DNA of 64,000 nt from Vigna angularis. Taxonomy: Eukaryota > Streptophyta > Magnoliopsida > Fabales > Fabaceae. The notes below the pieces were generated by a model. The model had not been told where the DNA came from and did no database searches. It saw nothing but the letters and a program-made list of their open reading frames with translations. Position 1 is the stretch's first letter. Every line of letters begins with the position of its first letter. The translations under genes and the position numbers were made by a program. Shown one piece after another: positions 43,448 to 55,690 of this stretch. The DNA lies in NCBI RefSeq assembly GCF_016808095.1, contig NC_068973.1:36140077-36204076 (forward strand), read 5' to 3'.

Positions 43448-45659
43448 TCTACTTATCTAAATAATCGAACTCTGTCTCTCACCCTATGCACAGACACTTT
43501 CCACCCTCTTTGGTACAATTAGACCAAGAAATAGACATTAACGTGTGTTCGATTACAAAGAAAGTGAGATCATATTTTAGTATTTTGGTATCTCCTCGAA
43601 AACTATATAACCTGTAGAAAACTCATTATATTAATATTTTAATTATATATTTTTTATTTTGTTGCCAAAGAAAATGGAAATAAATATTAAAGTTGTTTGG
43701 TGTAAGGAGACATATTCTGTTTAACGTAGTTTCCACGTAATGAATTATATAAGCAACTAGTTCTACAATGCTCAAGGATCATCGTTACTATGAGAGATTA
43801 TTAATAGATTTTTTTTTTATCAAAACTGAAATGGTTGTAAGTACAGTTGGACTTTTTTCTGAATTTAAACATAATGAAAACTTATGATTTTCCATTTTTG
43901 CAATATATATTATATAAATTATATTTATATTCTTTCTAATCTAAAAATAAACATGTATCTCTTTTTATGAGTTTACATTATTTTAATCGTATATTTATTT
44001 GTTTTTTGTATCTTTTAATAAATGACACTATTTTTCTTATATTTTTATTTAAATGTCTCTCACCTCCCTTTTTGTTTAAAAATAAAATTCATTAGAACTT
44101 ACATACAAAAATTATGAAAATTAAAATTAAAATTTTAGAACATAAAATTAAATATTTTTAATAAATAAAAATTGAATGATTTTATCATAGAAAAAAAATG
44201 TTCATATGCAGTCCAAAAATATCTAATTTAAACGAGAATTTACTAACAAAAATCATAATCATCTCAAGAAAAAAAAAGGTAATACGGTGTACAAATCACT
44301 TATATGTGTTATAAATTTGGACAATTATAACACTTATAAGTTCCAATCAAAGTTATCTTATATTGTCAATTATTGCTCTAGTTATAATCTTTTGCATATG
44401 TATAGCAAGACATCTTAGGTATGCATTTTCTTCTGAATATGCTATTTTAGCATGGCTATTCTCTTTAACGTTCATATAAGTTTAGTTAATTTTATTTTAT
44501 TGTTTGTTTTTGTTATCTCTTAGTATATATAATTAGTTTTGAATAGATCTAGTTTAAGTTCCAAAAGTCTAAATTCAATGCAAGCTATCATATGCCAAAA
44601 AAAAAAACATATTTGTGACCGTTTACATCTGTCCATCTTCTTGCATACTTGTTATGAGCGCTGAAAACTGCAAGTGTGGTTTTTTTAACTAAGTCAATGA
44701 CATGAAATTAAATCATGATTCATCCATGTTTATTCCCTAATAAATTTTTAATTTACTAAAGTTCAAAGCTGTTTGGTGATTGGTGATAGTATTTGACCAA
44801 AATTTTGTTCTACTTTTCTTTATTGCCATGCTAGAGTAGGAGAAATAAGTAGTTATCGTGTTCGAATGCGCACAATCATATAATAATACATAAAGCAGAT
44901 ATCATAGCTTATGTCAAAATGTTACATATACATGTGATGGCTTTTAAGGTGTTGATTGCATTAGTTAGCTGGGTTAGATGATTATATTATTTTCCACTTT
45001 ATTACCGAATTCAAGATTGCTATATTATTGGTTAAATATGGTTTGAATTACAATTGTTTTTTTGGCTAAAATGTGGCTACAGACCTTTAGCTACAATTTT
45101 ACTGCATTAATTATGACACAGATAAGTGTGATTTTATTGGGATTTACATAAAAATAATGATATCTTCACAATTGAATATTACTTACGGATTTAACAATTT
45201 GTTAAAATATTATGAATTATCACTCTACATTAATACAAAAATACTTTATAAAGTCAGTGTGTTTTAACCTTTCATATCGAATTCGAGGTCTGGAAAGACG
45301 TTAAATTGACGTCAAACATAGAACAATTCGATGTTAACCGAATTAATGTCAAATTTTGTCAGCGTTAATAATTTTTTTTTGTTTTTTTAATTAATTGTGA
45401 TCCTTTTTTACAACTCTACTAAACATGAAAAGAAGAAAAACAACAAATTTCAGTTTTTGGTATTTTATAAAACATGAACTATGAATGTGGAGTGTAGTAT
45501 CAACAACAAACAACAATAACAGATAACAAATAACAAACAAGTTCAATCAAACAACAGCAAACAGGTTCAATCAAACAACAACAAACAAGTTAAACAAAAA
45601 AACAACAAACAAGTTCAACAAATAAATTCTTCAAAACGAAAACGAAAACTAACCTTCAA
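43448..45659. repeat. Duplicated 5' flank of type-1 DUF247, copy B
   Basis: Collinear with 24631-26619, with additional inserts as noted there. Contains the promoter of the pseudogene at 42204-43447. No other gene seen. Confidence 0.82.
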
Positions 45660-48350
45660 AAAGTGGGTTCGTCGAAATAAAGTTTTGCCACCAGTGAGAG
45701 AAAACATAATGCATCTATGAAGGACAAGAACACGAAAATAATCGATTAAAACAAACGAAAATCATACATAAAGTAGTTAATTAACACGTATTTGTAACAA
45801 ATGAAAGAAAGATTACATGTAATGGTCGTCAAACTTTATTCCATAAAAGTTTGAGGAGAGAAAAAGGTAAATTAAATGAATTTTCAATCTTCCGCTCAAA
45901 TTTTTATTGAATTCAATAACCTTTTAACATCTAACGCTGGTCATTCGACGTTTTATATCCTTTTGACGTCTAATTCTAGGAAATTCGACCTCATACGTAA
46001 ATACATTCTTATCTTTACAGCAAACATTTTCGCAAAATTTAGTCAGTATAACAAATTCGACTTCACCATTCATTTTGAAGGTTAGCTATTGAGTGGTTGA
46101 ACCCGTAATGTTATATGTATTTTTTTTTTTGCATTAGTGCTATATGCACTTTATTGACAAAAAAAAACTTTAATTCCATTGTTAAATGTGAAAAAAACTT
46201 CAATTTTAAAGTAATTATTGATTAAATTTTAATTCCATCATTAAATGGTTATTCAATTTTTTATTGTTGATCGGTTATTAAAAAATTAGTCATATCCAAA
46301 CATTGAAGACCAATTTAATGATCAAAACATGTTCGTAATTATGCTCATTAATTTAAAAAAATTTTCGTTTGTTAATTGAGTGGTTGAAATAAAAATATAC
46401 AGCAGCCAATTCTTCGGTTGAGAACGAGACAAATTTTATTAAATTGAAAAATAATTTCGGTTGTTAATTTGCTCAGGATGTGAATTGTATAATAATATTA
46501 TATAGTTTTCGGTTGCTAAGATGTGAGTTTTTTAGTTTAAATAAAATAGCTATGATAAACAATACAAATGTTTAGTGACCAAAATATTTCAATAGTTAAA
46601 TAACAAATTTAAATATTTCTTTTGTCGAAATACTAGTGATTATTTCAGTGTACAATATTTTGACCTACACCTAAAGCATTATTTTAATATGCTTGTAAAC
46701 AATTTTATAGTGGGAATGTAGACAGTAATATAAAAATTAAAAGTATTAATATTAAATGAATAAAACTAAAAATAGTTTTAAATAAATATCACAATATTTA
46801 AAGTTTTTATATAATTAAATATACACCTAAAAGTTCTCTTGTCTATCATTATTAGACGGCAAAAAAAAATGCGGATAATATTTGCGAATAAAATTCGCTA
46901 CGAATAGTTGTTATATGCGAATATTTATTACTTACGAATTGTGGTAGTAGGTATTTTAATACCCGTTAATAAATAAGTCAGATGGGAGTATTATATTGTC
47001 TATATCCATAGATATTTGTTAGCCTAAAAAATAAATAAAAAAATTTAATTTCTATTTTATTAAGATAAATTTAATTAAAAAATTAACATTAATTTATATT
47101 TTATAAAGTTAAATTTAATTAAAATTAAATCTTAATTTATATTTAATTTAAATTATATTATATTTTATATATTTTTTATAATTTTATTTAAATTTTATTA
47201 TCCGTGGATTTTTAAATATTCACAAATATTTTTTAAGTAAGTATCTGTATAAGTAATAGGTTGAGTAGCGGATGAAATTTTTTTGTCAGTCAAATTACGG
47301 ATAGATATTATCCATGTCCGACCCGACTTATTGTTATTCCTAGTCATTATTATTAGTATCGTTTATTCTATTATCTCTATTGTTAAGAGAATTAAAAAAG
47401 TATTGTATAAAACTTTTAAGTTCATTTTGTTAAAATAAGTTTTTTATGCTCATTTTATTGGTGTATGCATTCACTCTATTATCATAATTTTGTATTTGTT
47501 ATTCTTCTGTTAACATCTAATTTGGTCCAAAGTAAAAATTATTTATCAAAAATTTCAAAAGTATACCTTTAATTAAAAAGGGTAAAACAAAGTTTCCTCA
47601 GTTTTAAAAAGAATATTAAAAAAAATAATTAATTAATTTTTTTAATTTTTAATTGAAAAATTCAATTAATAAAAATATTAAAATTAGATTTTTTGTTGAG
47701 TTGAAGTCCATTTTCATTCCCACACCATCCCATTTTTTTACGCTCCCATTTTTGTTTTTTTTACCAAGCAACCCACAGTTTTTACCACTACAACCCAATT
47801 CATTTTTTTAACATTTTCTCCTCCCACCATTAATAAAAATATCAATATAATATTTATATAAATAATAAATTTTATTTTAATTTAAAGAAACAAAATATTA
47901 TTTTATTTTAAAAAAATTAAAATTAAATTAAATAAAAGAACATATATATACATATTAAATTAAATACAAAATAATAATATTTAATGATAATATTACACAT
48001 AACATTACATGTGACGGTGAAATGTAACATTGCTATGTTACATGATATGCAACATACTTGACACATAATAAAAAAAGTTTAGATAAAATAATTAAAATTA
48101 AAATAAATAAAAGACTCTAAACTGACATATAACATTGTTGATTGTTGGTATATTATTAACGAAAATTATTTAATTGAATTAATTTTTTAAAAATTCGAAC
48201 CTAATAAAAAAAAAACAAATTTGTAACTTTTCAGTAAAAATTAGAAAAAAATTAAAAATAATTAAGCCTAATTAAAATAATATTTTTTCTTAAGAAAATT
48301 ATAATGTTGAGGTTAAATTATTATATCATTAAAGAAAAACTGAAGATTTT
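45660..48350. repeat. Segmental repeat, spacer copy B (~2.7 kb)
   Basis: Direct-orientation homologue of 26620-29655 and 34060-37199, but more diverged, with several indels. It stops at GAAGATTTT, where copies A and C continue. The small frame at 45876-46085 is not conserved in the other copies and is not called. Confidence 0.82.
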
Positions 48351-48705
48351 ATATGACAATTATCTTTATTCGTATAATAATAGAAATTAATAAAATAAAT
48401 TGAAAAAAAAAAATATCATGCAGATAGAGCAATCTCTTTTCAAGACATTATCTTTATTTCAGATCTCTGCAGTCCCAGCGAGACTAACTACATTAGATTA
48501 GATCATGTTCTGCATAATATTCTTTGAGAGCATCACCAAGCTTCACGCTTAGCATCATAAGAATAATCAATTACAACACTCCAAGTGAGGAAACCATTGA
48601 AACACCGAAATTGAAATGAATAAAAAAAAACACTCACAACAATTAGCATGTAACATGTAAAAATAACTGAATCGATCAGGTCTTCAAGGAGATAGAGGCA
48701 TAAAT

Positions 48706-49989
48706 CTATTCTTTCGGAAGTACACCGATGATAGAACAAACTGTTTGAATCACAGAGAGAACAAGGAGAACAATTGCAGCAATGGTAGCAGCAGTTTGCC
48801 AAGGACTGTTGCAATAATCACGTCTCAGAGTGGATTTCATCTTATTAAAGATATTACGATAAAAAACATTCAATTTTTGACTGACAAATAAGTAATTTGA
48901 ATTCATGTTTGACTGTGTAATATTTTTGCCAAGACTATTGAACAGATTGACCACAGTATCAGTGTCTCCTGTCCAGTTCACCAGTACTTCCTGTTGGACC
49001 AGTGTATCCACATCTTTGCTGCTGTTTATAAGGAAGTCAAAAAGACAAATATAGTCTGTAATGTAGGATTCTAGAGGATAGTGACACTGCTCCAAAGCCA
49101 CCATATTTCGAAACAAAACCTCAGTACGATCTTCCACTGTCAACTGCGGCATTTGAAGAACTCCTCCTGAAAATTTCAAGTCTAGCAAACAGTCCCTGTT
49201 GAGAACCTTAAAGTGCACACCTGCTTCTGACAACTCGTTAGCAGTAGGAACATGTTTCAGTAATTCATCACGCCTAGAAGGTCGGTTTTCCTGAGGATGT
49301 TGCAAGTGGAAAGTTCTAACTAGATCCGTGAAGTGACTTATGCTAATACTTTCATCATCGAATTTCAACTTAGGTTTGTTGTAAAAATCAAAATAGTGAA
49401 AGGTAAGTTCATCAAATGAAGGAATGGCGTTGTTACCAGCATCAGATCCAGTGGTGCGAGAGAGTTTGAAAAGATCGGTGAGAACATGAAATGGAATCTG
49501 ATTCTCAAATAAGAACAAATCTACTGCTACAGTGTCCCTTATCAAGGGAATTGAAATAAATGTGTCATTCTCAGACCAGTCCTTGCAATAGTCTTTCCGG
49601 AAAAGCTCAAATATAAAACCAGAATCCACCAAGATTATATTCACCAGTTCCTCCTTGCTGATCTCAAGCTTTTCTGAATAACAGCGGCGCAAATCAGGCT
49701 CTATCCCTTCTATGCGGCGGATCCAGGTGTCCACATCTGTTTGGGTTCGTTCAAGAAATGAGTTACAATAAATGAGTTTGTGTCTTTCCATGTTTTGAAG
49801 GCCAGGATGAGTGTTGTGGTGAAGAGGGCCTATAGAAACAATCTTTGGGGTGTATGCATCTACTTTGTGTTTGCGGATATCAAAGGGCACTCTGTATATG
49901 GTACACTTTTTAGTTATTGGTGGCCCTGCCTCCTTCAGCTTCTTCCTTATATCGATCACAACGTCCTTCTGGTCCCTGTGGTTCGTCAT
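48706..49989 (-). CDS. DUF247 (UPF0481) protein, type 2, 427 aa
   Basis: A complete single-exon gene. I take the ATG at 49989 (MTNHRDQKDVVIDIRK) rather than the in-frame GTG three codons upstream. Hallmarks: KKCTIYRVPFDIRKH (the usual ECC is KCT here), YTPKIVSIGPLHHN, MERHKLIYCNSF, ILVDSGFIFELF, LFLFENQIPFHVL, HFTDLVRTFH, ELSEAGVHFKV, LFRNMVALEQCHY, STLRRDYCNSPWQTAA and a C-terminal membrane helix (about 400-420). The copy at 30414-30896 is its truncated duplicate. Together with 42204-43447 it makes up the intact-length second copy of the segmental unit. Confidence 0.93.
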   Translation of the reverse strand: MTNHRDQKDVVIDIRKKLKEAGPPITKKCTIYRVPFDIRKHKVDAYTPKIVSIGPLHHNTHPGLQNMERHKLIYCNSFLERTQTDVDTWIRRIEGIEPDLRRCYSEKLEISKEELVNIILVDSGFIFELFRKDYCKDWSENDTFISIPLIRDTVAVDLFLFENQIPFHVLTDLFKLSRTTGSDAGNNAIPSFDELTFHYFDFYNKPKLKFDDESISISHFTDLVRTFHLQHPQENRPSRRDELLKHVPTANELSEAGVHFKVLNRDCLLDLKFSGGVLQMPQLTVEDRTEVLFRNMVALEQCHYPLESYITDYICLFDFLINSSKDVDTLVQQEVLVNWTGDTDTVVNLFNSLGKNITQSNMNSNYLFVSQKLNVFYRNIFNKMKSTLRRDYCNSPWQTAATIAAIVLLVLSVIQTVCSIIGVLPKE

Positions 49990-51040
49990 TCTGATCACTT
50001 AGTATGTCCAGAAAACAAAACCCCAGAGAAAATGCAGAATCCTTCTAGTACGTGGATGATAGAAAAAGAAAACCAGAGAATGCGTAATGTCGTTGAAATG
50101 TGATGAACAAAGATGGAATAATCTGAGTGGAGAAACATGCAGAATTACACGATTCCTTTCTTTCGATTAAATTTTGAGTCTTTGTCACGAAAGTTTTATC
50201 TCTTGCTTGATGCTTTTCTTGAGAGAATCAGAATAATTAATACTCATTTCTTGTGAGCTAAGGGTTTCTTTTATCACAGAACAATATCTGATACACCTTC
50301 AGTATGAGTATGATTGACAAAAGCACTGGTATGCATGCATTCGTAATTCCAGCAGCTTTCTAACGTTTCTCTTCATCTTTCCTCCCTGTAAAATATTAAT
50401 CATATATACCACAAATTCTTATATATCTTGTGCCCAATCTTTACTAGACATATGCATACCGTTGCGTTTAACTTATGAAAACGAAAGTCAGTAGAGATTT
50501 TGTTTTACATCAAGTTACAGTTTGGTGATGATAATGGTGGGAGAATACATTTTTGAAAGGATATTTGGTGGCTTAATTCTTCTATCGTGTGCCCTTCATT
50601 TGTCTATGGATGTTTGTAATCACAAAGACAATAGTAGGTTGACACCATTCCATTCATTTAACATTTTCACCGGAAAAAACTAAAAAGTAATGTGTTAAAT
50701 GAGTGTATTTTTCATTTGATATATCTCCTTCGTAAACCAAATAGATGGCAATCTTGCTTTAGGAAGCTAAAAAAATTTGTTCAGCAGCATGGTAATTGAT
50801 TTAAGGATGTTTGGTCATAATGTATGGTAATTGTATTATTATTTTAGTTCAAAATTTTATTTATGCTGGGCATAGTCCAATATACATGCGTGTAGTGTAT
50901 CATTTCAATATAAATAACTATGTTAGTATAGTTGATTATTTTCCTGGTTTGGGTCTAGTGGCCAATTCAAATCCCATAATACCTTTTTCACTCCTCCTAA
51001 GTACACTTTGTCCTAAATGTATATTATGTGAGCATGTCAA
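49990..51040. other. Upstream region of the type-2 gene, then intergenic DNA
   Basis: 50052-50461 is duplicated at 37200-37612 and should hold the type-2 promoter. The rest, 50462-51040, shows no gene or repeat. Confidence 0.6.
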
Positions 51041-51352
51041 GATATCCTAAAATTAAACCACAAGTTAAAGATAACCAGAAGAAATTACATCTGTAATACA
51101 GTGACTTGGTATAATTAAGTACACCAATCATGCAAAATTCATAGATAAAAAATAAATCATACAAACATCTTTATGAAATTATTGGAAGCAAATTCCGTTC
51201 TATTTCTAAGATCAATCAACATATACACAATGATTAATTAATTAACAAAATGCCCCATTTTCATATTCTTCAAATATATTTAAAGGTGAAATTCTACGCA
51301 ATTTTTATATACATCCCCATGTGCATGTACGACTTATGATAAAAAAAAATAC
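51041..51352 (+). repeat. Left arm of a ~310 bp inverted repeat around a DUF247 gene
   Basis: Starts GATATCCTAAAATTAAACCA and ends GTACGACTTATGATAAAAAA. It pairs over its whole length, with scattered mismatches, with 53853-54167. Confidence 0.88.
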
Positions 51353-51578
51353 GGCTAGTTAGATAACGTGTGAATGCTTGGAAAATGGTGCTGTCTTCCA
51401 TGGTGTTAGTGGACTCTATTTTTTTCTTGCTGATTAATAAAAAACTTTTACAACTTGACTAAAAAAAATATATCCTAATGAATTATGTAAATATAAAATA
51501 AAAAAAGCACCATAAGTTTAGGTGTGTTGACATATGATAAATAGATGGATCAGAAAAAAAAAGAGATAGATTAGTAGA

Positions 51579-52802
51579 ATGATGAACATGGATGATGTTG
51601 TGATCCATGTTAAAGGAGTGTTGGAGAGAGCAAACTCAGCAATAACTAAAAAGTGCTGCATCTACAGAGTACCCTTACTTATTCGCCAACTCAATCAAAA
51701 AGCTTACACCCCAAAGGTTGTTTCCATCGGCCCTTATCATCATAACACCCACCGTCTTCGGAACATGGAAAGACACAAAGTAATGTATTGCAAGTCATTT
51801 CTCCAACGAACCAACACAAATATGGAAACTTGGATCAAATATATCGCAGGTAAGGAACCTCAAATTCGTAAATGCTACTCAGACGCAATTCAATTCAACA
51901 CGAAAAAACTGGTAGAGATAATATGCGTCGATTCAGGTTTTATACTCGAACTCTTTTGGATAGCTCACCACTATAGGACATCTGAGACGTATCTCTCAAC
52001 ACCATGGTTTGAAAATGCAATATTTTCTGATCTGTTGTTGCTCGAGAACCAACTTCCTTTTTTTGTTCTCAATGATCTCTTCGGTTTGTCTGTTGACGAT
52101 GACACCACATCATTTATCCAGCTTACATTTGAATATTTTCAGTATTTCAATAAGTCCAATCTGTCACATAGCCATATTACATGTCATCACTTCACGGATC
52201 TGTTACGAACATTTCATTTATATGAAAGAGAAAAAACCACAAGGATTTTCCACACATGGCCACATATCCCTAGTGTCACTAAGTTGTCAGAAGCAGGAAT
52301 AAGGTTTGCAAGCATCAAAACTAATTGCTTACTGAACTTGAGTTTTTCAAAACGGGTTCTTAAAATCCCAAAATTCAAAATGACCGATAACACTGAACTG
52401 TGGTTTCGCAACATGGTGGCTTTGGAGCAGTTTCACTATCCCAAAGAAGCCTACATAACAGAGTATGCTCTTCTTCTGCAATATCTAGTAAACTCAGGGA
52501 AGGATGTGGATATACTGGTTAAAGAGGGAATTATGGAGAATTTATTAGGTGACAGTGATGTTGCAGCAGAAAAGACTAAACGTCTTTGCAGAAATATCGT
52601 TCTCTCAGATTTTAGTTCTGATTACATTTCTCTTTGGCAAGACTTGGATGCTTTGTATAAAAGTCGAAGTCTTAAATTGAAGTCAACTCTCAGACGTGAT
52701 TACTGTAGAGGACCTTGGCAAACTGCTGCTACCTTTTCTGCAGTTATTCTCCTTATTCTCGCTTTTATTCAAACAGTTTGCTCTGTTTGGCAGACAACAT
52801 AG
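51579..52802 (+). CDS. DUF247 (UPF0481) protein, type 1, inverted copy, 407 aa
   Basis: A complete single-exon gene starting MMNMDDVVIHVKGVL. Hallmarks: KKCCIYRVPLLIRQL, YTPKVVSIGPYHHN, MERHKVMYCKSF, ICVDSGFILELFW, LLLLENQLPFFVL, HFTDLLRTFHL, LSEAGIRF, WFRNMVALEQFHY, STLRRDYCRGPWQTAA and a C-terminal membrane helix. It is closest to 18724-19959 and 42204-43447 but on the opposite strand, with recognisable shared promoter and 3' flank. It sits between the 310 bp inverted repeats at 51041-51352 and 53853-54167. Confidence 0.93.
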   Translation: MMNMDDVVIHVKGVLERANSAITKKCCIYRVPLLIRQLNQKAYTPKVVSIGPYHHNTHRLRNMERHKVMYCKSFLQRTNTNMETWIKYIAGKEPQIRKCYSDAIQFNTKKLVEIICVDSGFILELFWIAHHYRTSETYLSTPWFENAIFSDLLLLENQLPFFVLNDLFGLSVDDDTTSFIQLTFEYFQYFNKSNLSHSHITCHHFTDLLRTFHLYEREKTTRIFHTWPHIPSVTKLSEAGIRFASIKTNCLLNLSFSKRVLKIPKFKMTDNTELWFRNMVALEQFHYPKEAYITEYALLLQYLVNSGKDVDILVKEGIMENLLGDSDVAAEKTKRLCRNIVLSDFSSDYISLWQDLDALYKSRSLKLKSTLRRDYCRGPWQTAATFSAVILLILAFIQTVCSVWQTT

Positions 52803-53089
52803 TATTAAAATGTCTCACCTCATAATCTTGTTCCTTTCTTGTTTCTTTTTTATGTGTGTCCTCTTTCTCTAATTCTTCACTTACTTCTTTTCAATGTTCT
52901 GTTTGCAGTATCTTTTTGTTATAATTTATTAATATATATCGTGTTTACTTATTATAATGCAAGACAATTATATTTAATTTATCTTAATTTACTTTTAAAT
53001 AATTTAATTTATATAAAAAAAAAATTCGTCCTGACAAAAATTTTACGTTTTAGTATGTGTACATTTTCTATTTTTTTAGTATTTTTTAA

Positions 53090-53330
53090 TTAAAACTTTG
53101 GCGTTTTAATTCTTATATCTACAAGTTTTATATTTTAATCTTTGTTGTTAGTTGCCAATTCAATTTTAATTCAATGTAAAATTAAAATAGATAACATTAA
53201 AGCATTGTAAAGTTTTTTTTTTAATTGTTAAACCATCAAAATATTTTTTATTGTTTGAAATTTAAAATGAAGATGTCTCTTATATGCTCCAACAAGTGTA
53301 AATCCCCGTGAGCTATCTGATTTCATCCAT
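53090..53330 (-). repeat. 3'-flank repeat, inverted copy of 41745-41935
   Basis: The reverse complement shares GGCAACTAACAACAAAGATT and GGGGATTTACACTTG with 41745-41935. A minus-strand frame here (53413-53228) contains SSAELEYKVACETLMKG, which faintly resembles copia RNase H, so the repeat may be an old copia scrap. Confidence 0.7.
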
Positions 53331-53576
53331 ACTCCTTTCATAAGAGTTTCACAAGCTACTTTATACTCTAGTTCAGCTGATGAATATATTCCTATGTCAT
53401 GCTTACCATTCAATATATACAGTTTCCGTATGAATGAACGTTGAGTAACATATTGTAAAAAGAAAATTGAGTAACATATAAAAGAGAAAAAAAATCCTTT
53501 ATAGAGACAAATTATAAAATTTAAAATTAAAAGAAGTAAATATTTTCTTGCATTAATTTATTTTACTTTTATTTCT

Positions 53577-53710
53577 GAATTAGTCTTCGTGTTTGTTAGA
53601 TAAATAAATTATTAGATGTTTGTTAGATAAATAAATTATTAGATGTTCTCCAATTAGTCTTCTCGTTTGTTAGATAAATAAATTATTAGATGTTTGTTAA
53701 GCGGTGAAAT
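53577..53710 (+). repeat. Short tandem array TTTGTTAGATAAATAAATTATTAGATG
   Basis: Three imperfect copies of a ~27 bp AT-rich unit (GTTTGTTAGATAAATAAATT then ATTAGAT). Two copies of the same unit, in the same orientation, lie at about 20390-20490, upstream of the DUF247 gene at 18724. Confidence 0.75.
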
Positions 53711-53852
53711 GTCTTTATTTTATTATTTAATATTTTATTCGTAACAAAACATTAAGAACTATTGAGATTTGAACTCCTGGAAATAAGAGAGTACGCTTAC
53801 ACTATGGAAGATGTATATAAAATATTATTCCAAGCATTATTCCAAGAATTTG

Positions 53853-54167
53853 CGTATTTTTTTATCATAAGTCGTACATGCACATGGGGATGTATATAAA
53901 ACTTGCGTAGAATTCAGCTTTAAATATGATTGAAGAATATGAAAATGAGGCGTTTTTTAATTAATTAATCATGGTGTATACGTTGATTGATATTAGAAAT
54001 AGAGCGGAATTTGCTTCTAATAATTTTATAAGGATGTTTGTATGATTTATTTTTTATCTATGAATTTTGCAGGTGTACTTAATTATACCAAGTTATTGTA
54101 CATGGTGTGCTACAGATGTAATTTTTTTTTTGTTTACTTTTAACTTGTGGTTTAATTTTAGGATATA
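53853..54167 (-). repeat. Right arm of the inverted repeat around a DUF247 gene
   Basis: Starts TTTTTTTATCATAAGTCGTAC and ends TTAATTTTAGGATATA-like; it is the reverse complement of 51041-51352 with scattered changes. About 2.5 kb separates the arms. Confidence 0.88.
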
Positions 54168-55690
54168 TCAGAGATGGCATAGGACTTGCGGTAGTAGCAG
54201 GAGCTTCCATGGCTTCTAGGGCTGGAGAAACCGTGCAAAGAAAAAAGGGGAAAAACAGGTAAGGAGAAAGCTGAACTTACTCTTTGATCGACATCTGTGT
54301 GTTATCATGTACAAGCAAAAAGGGGAATAAGGGGGAAAAAATTGAAAACCAAACTGATTAATGTTTCTAAGCAATAATTCATTCAGCAATTTCAACCGTC
54401 TCCCTTAAGTTGATGGTATATGTTCACCACCGATCTTGGAAATGATATATCGAAAATAAACGCACGGAGGGAACTTGATGAAGATATCTGCCAATTGTCA
54501 TCGAAAAAATATAATTGGCAGATACTTTGTTTTTCACACGCTACTAATTAGGTATAATATTCTGCTTTAGTGGAAGATATGGAAATCATACTTTGTTTCT
54601 TAGATTTCCACGATATGAGGGAAGATCCTAAGAAAATACAAATCTTTGTAGTGGATTTTTTAGTATTTGAACAAGTGATTCAATTTGAATCATTAAAAAC
54701 CTTTATCCGAATATGAGAATCAATAGCAAAGAAAAAAAAAACGTTGTATCTAACATTAGCACAATAATCATCTTTAAGGTAGAGTTCTCCTAAATCTAAC
54801 ACATATAAGAGAAAAATGTTAGAGTGTAGAAAGAAAAATCACAATGTGTAGGACATTAAAAATAATGATTTTTTTTTTTAAATTGAATGATCCCTGCATG
54901 TTGAGCGGTGGCAACCAAGTCGTTAAATAGTTTGACCAATATAGGTTTTATTTGATGAAAAGTGACAATATTTTTCTCATGGGTAAGATGATCAATGGCT
55001 CATATGTCTATAATCTAGGAAAAAAAATCTTGTTTGTCTATTAATGTGTTTTACTACACTTCATTGACACTGTGTGAGGAATTGTTAGTACTTTCTATTA
55101 TCTTTAGTAAATTTTGTGTCTATTTTGGAGTGAAGGAACTAAGAGAACTGTTAGTGTTGACGTGTTGAGTGGTTTAGGTCTCTATAGAGGTAGAGACATC
55201 TCTGCAAACATTGACATAATTCTAGTCATTTTGTCACCCTTTAGCACTCATCCACGATATGGTTCATTTTGTGGCAATAGGAGCATTATTTCCCACAATT
55301 AGGATTTCTTCGACCACGTAAGCCAACACCACATCCTTGAAACTTTCAGCTCTGTTTTTGCTTTCAATGATTCAGTTTGTCAATAGTGTTGGACAAGATT
55401 TTTGTTTCTACATAATGATGCTAACAACTTGTCTTTTTTGTCTTTTTTGTTGCATGATGAAGGATAAGACTCGATTGATGTTGGAAGGGATTCTATTAAA
55501 AGAACTTGTATTCTCACAATGTTATGAGTGCTTTTTAGAAAACAAACATATTCATTTTTCTTATTTGATAGAAATCTTAGATAAATTGCAACTAAAAGGA
55601 ACATCACAAGTACAACATGATATGGGTCTACTAGATTCTAATTCTTCTAAAAGAAAATTCAAATCAATAAAAAATTAACTTCCATTCCTT
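54168..55690 (-). mobile_element. Decayed Ty1-copia relic with internal deletion
   Basis: On the minus strand, 54370-54760 aligns by wording with the RNase H end and polypurine region of copia B (compare CTCCCTTAAGTTGATGGTAT with CTCCCCTCAAGCTGGATGGT). Then 54890-55020 matches the protease region of copia A (GTCTATAATC-AGGAAA; TTTTATTTGATGAAAAGTGAC). Finally 55060-55690 matches its gag. RT and integrase are missing. Many stops and frameshifts are present. The plus-strand frames at 55114 and 55337 are antisense shadows. Confidence 0.7.

Noticed and set aside
53228..53413. Frame containing SSAELEYKVACETL, reminiscent of copia RNase H
   Set aside because: Too short and partial to call as a gene; noted only within the repeat entry.
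53750..53800. GAGTTCAAATCTC-like T-arm motif on the minus strand
   Set aside because: No acceptor stem, D arm or anticodon arm at suitable spacing, so not a tRNA or a supportable SINE.
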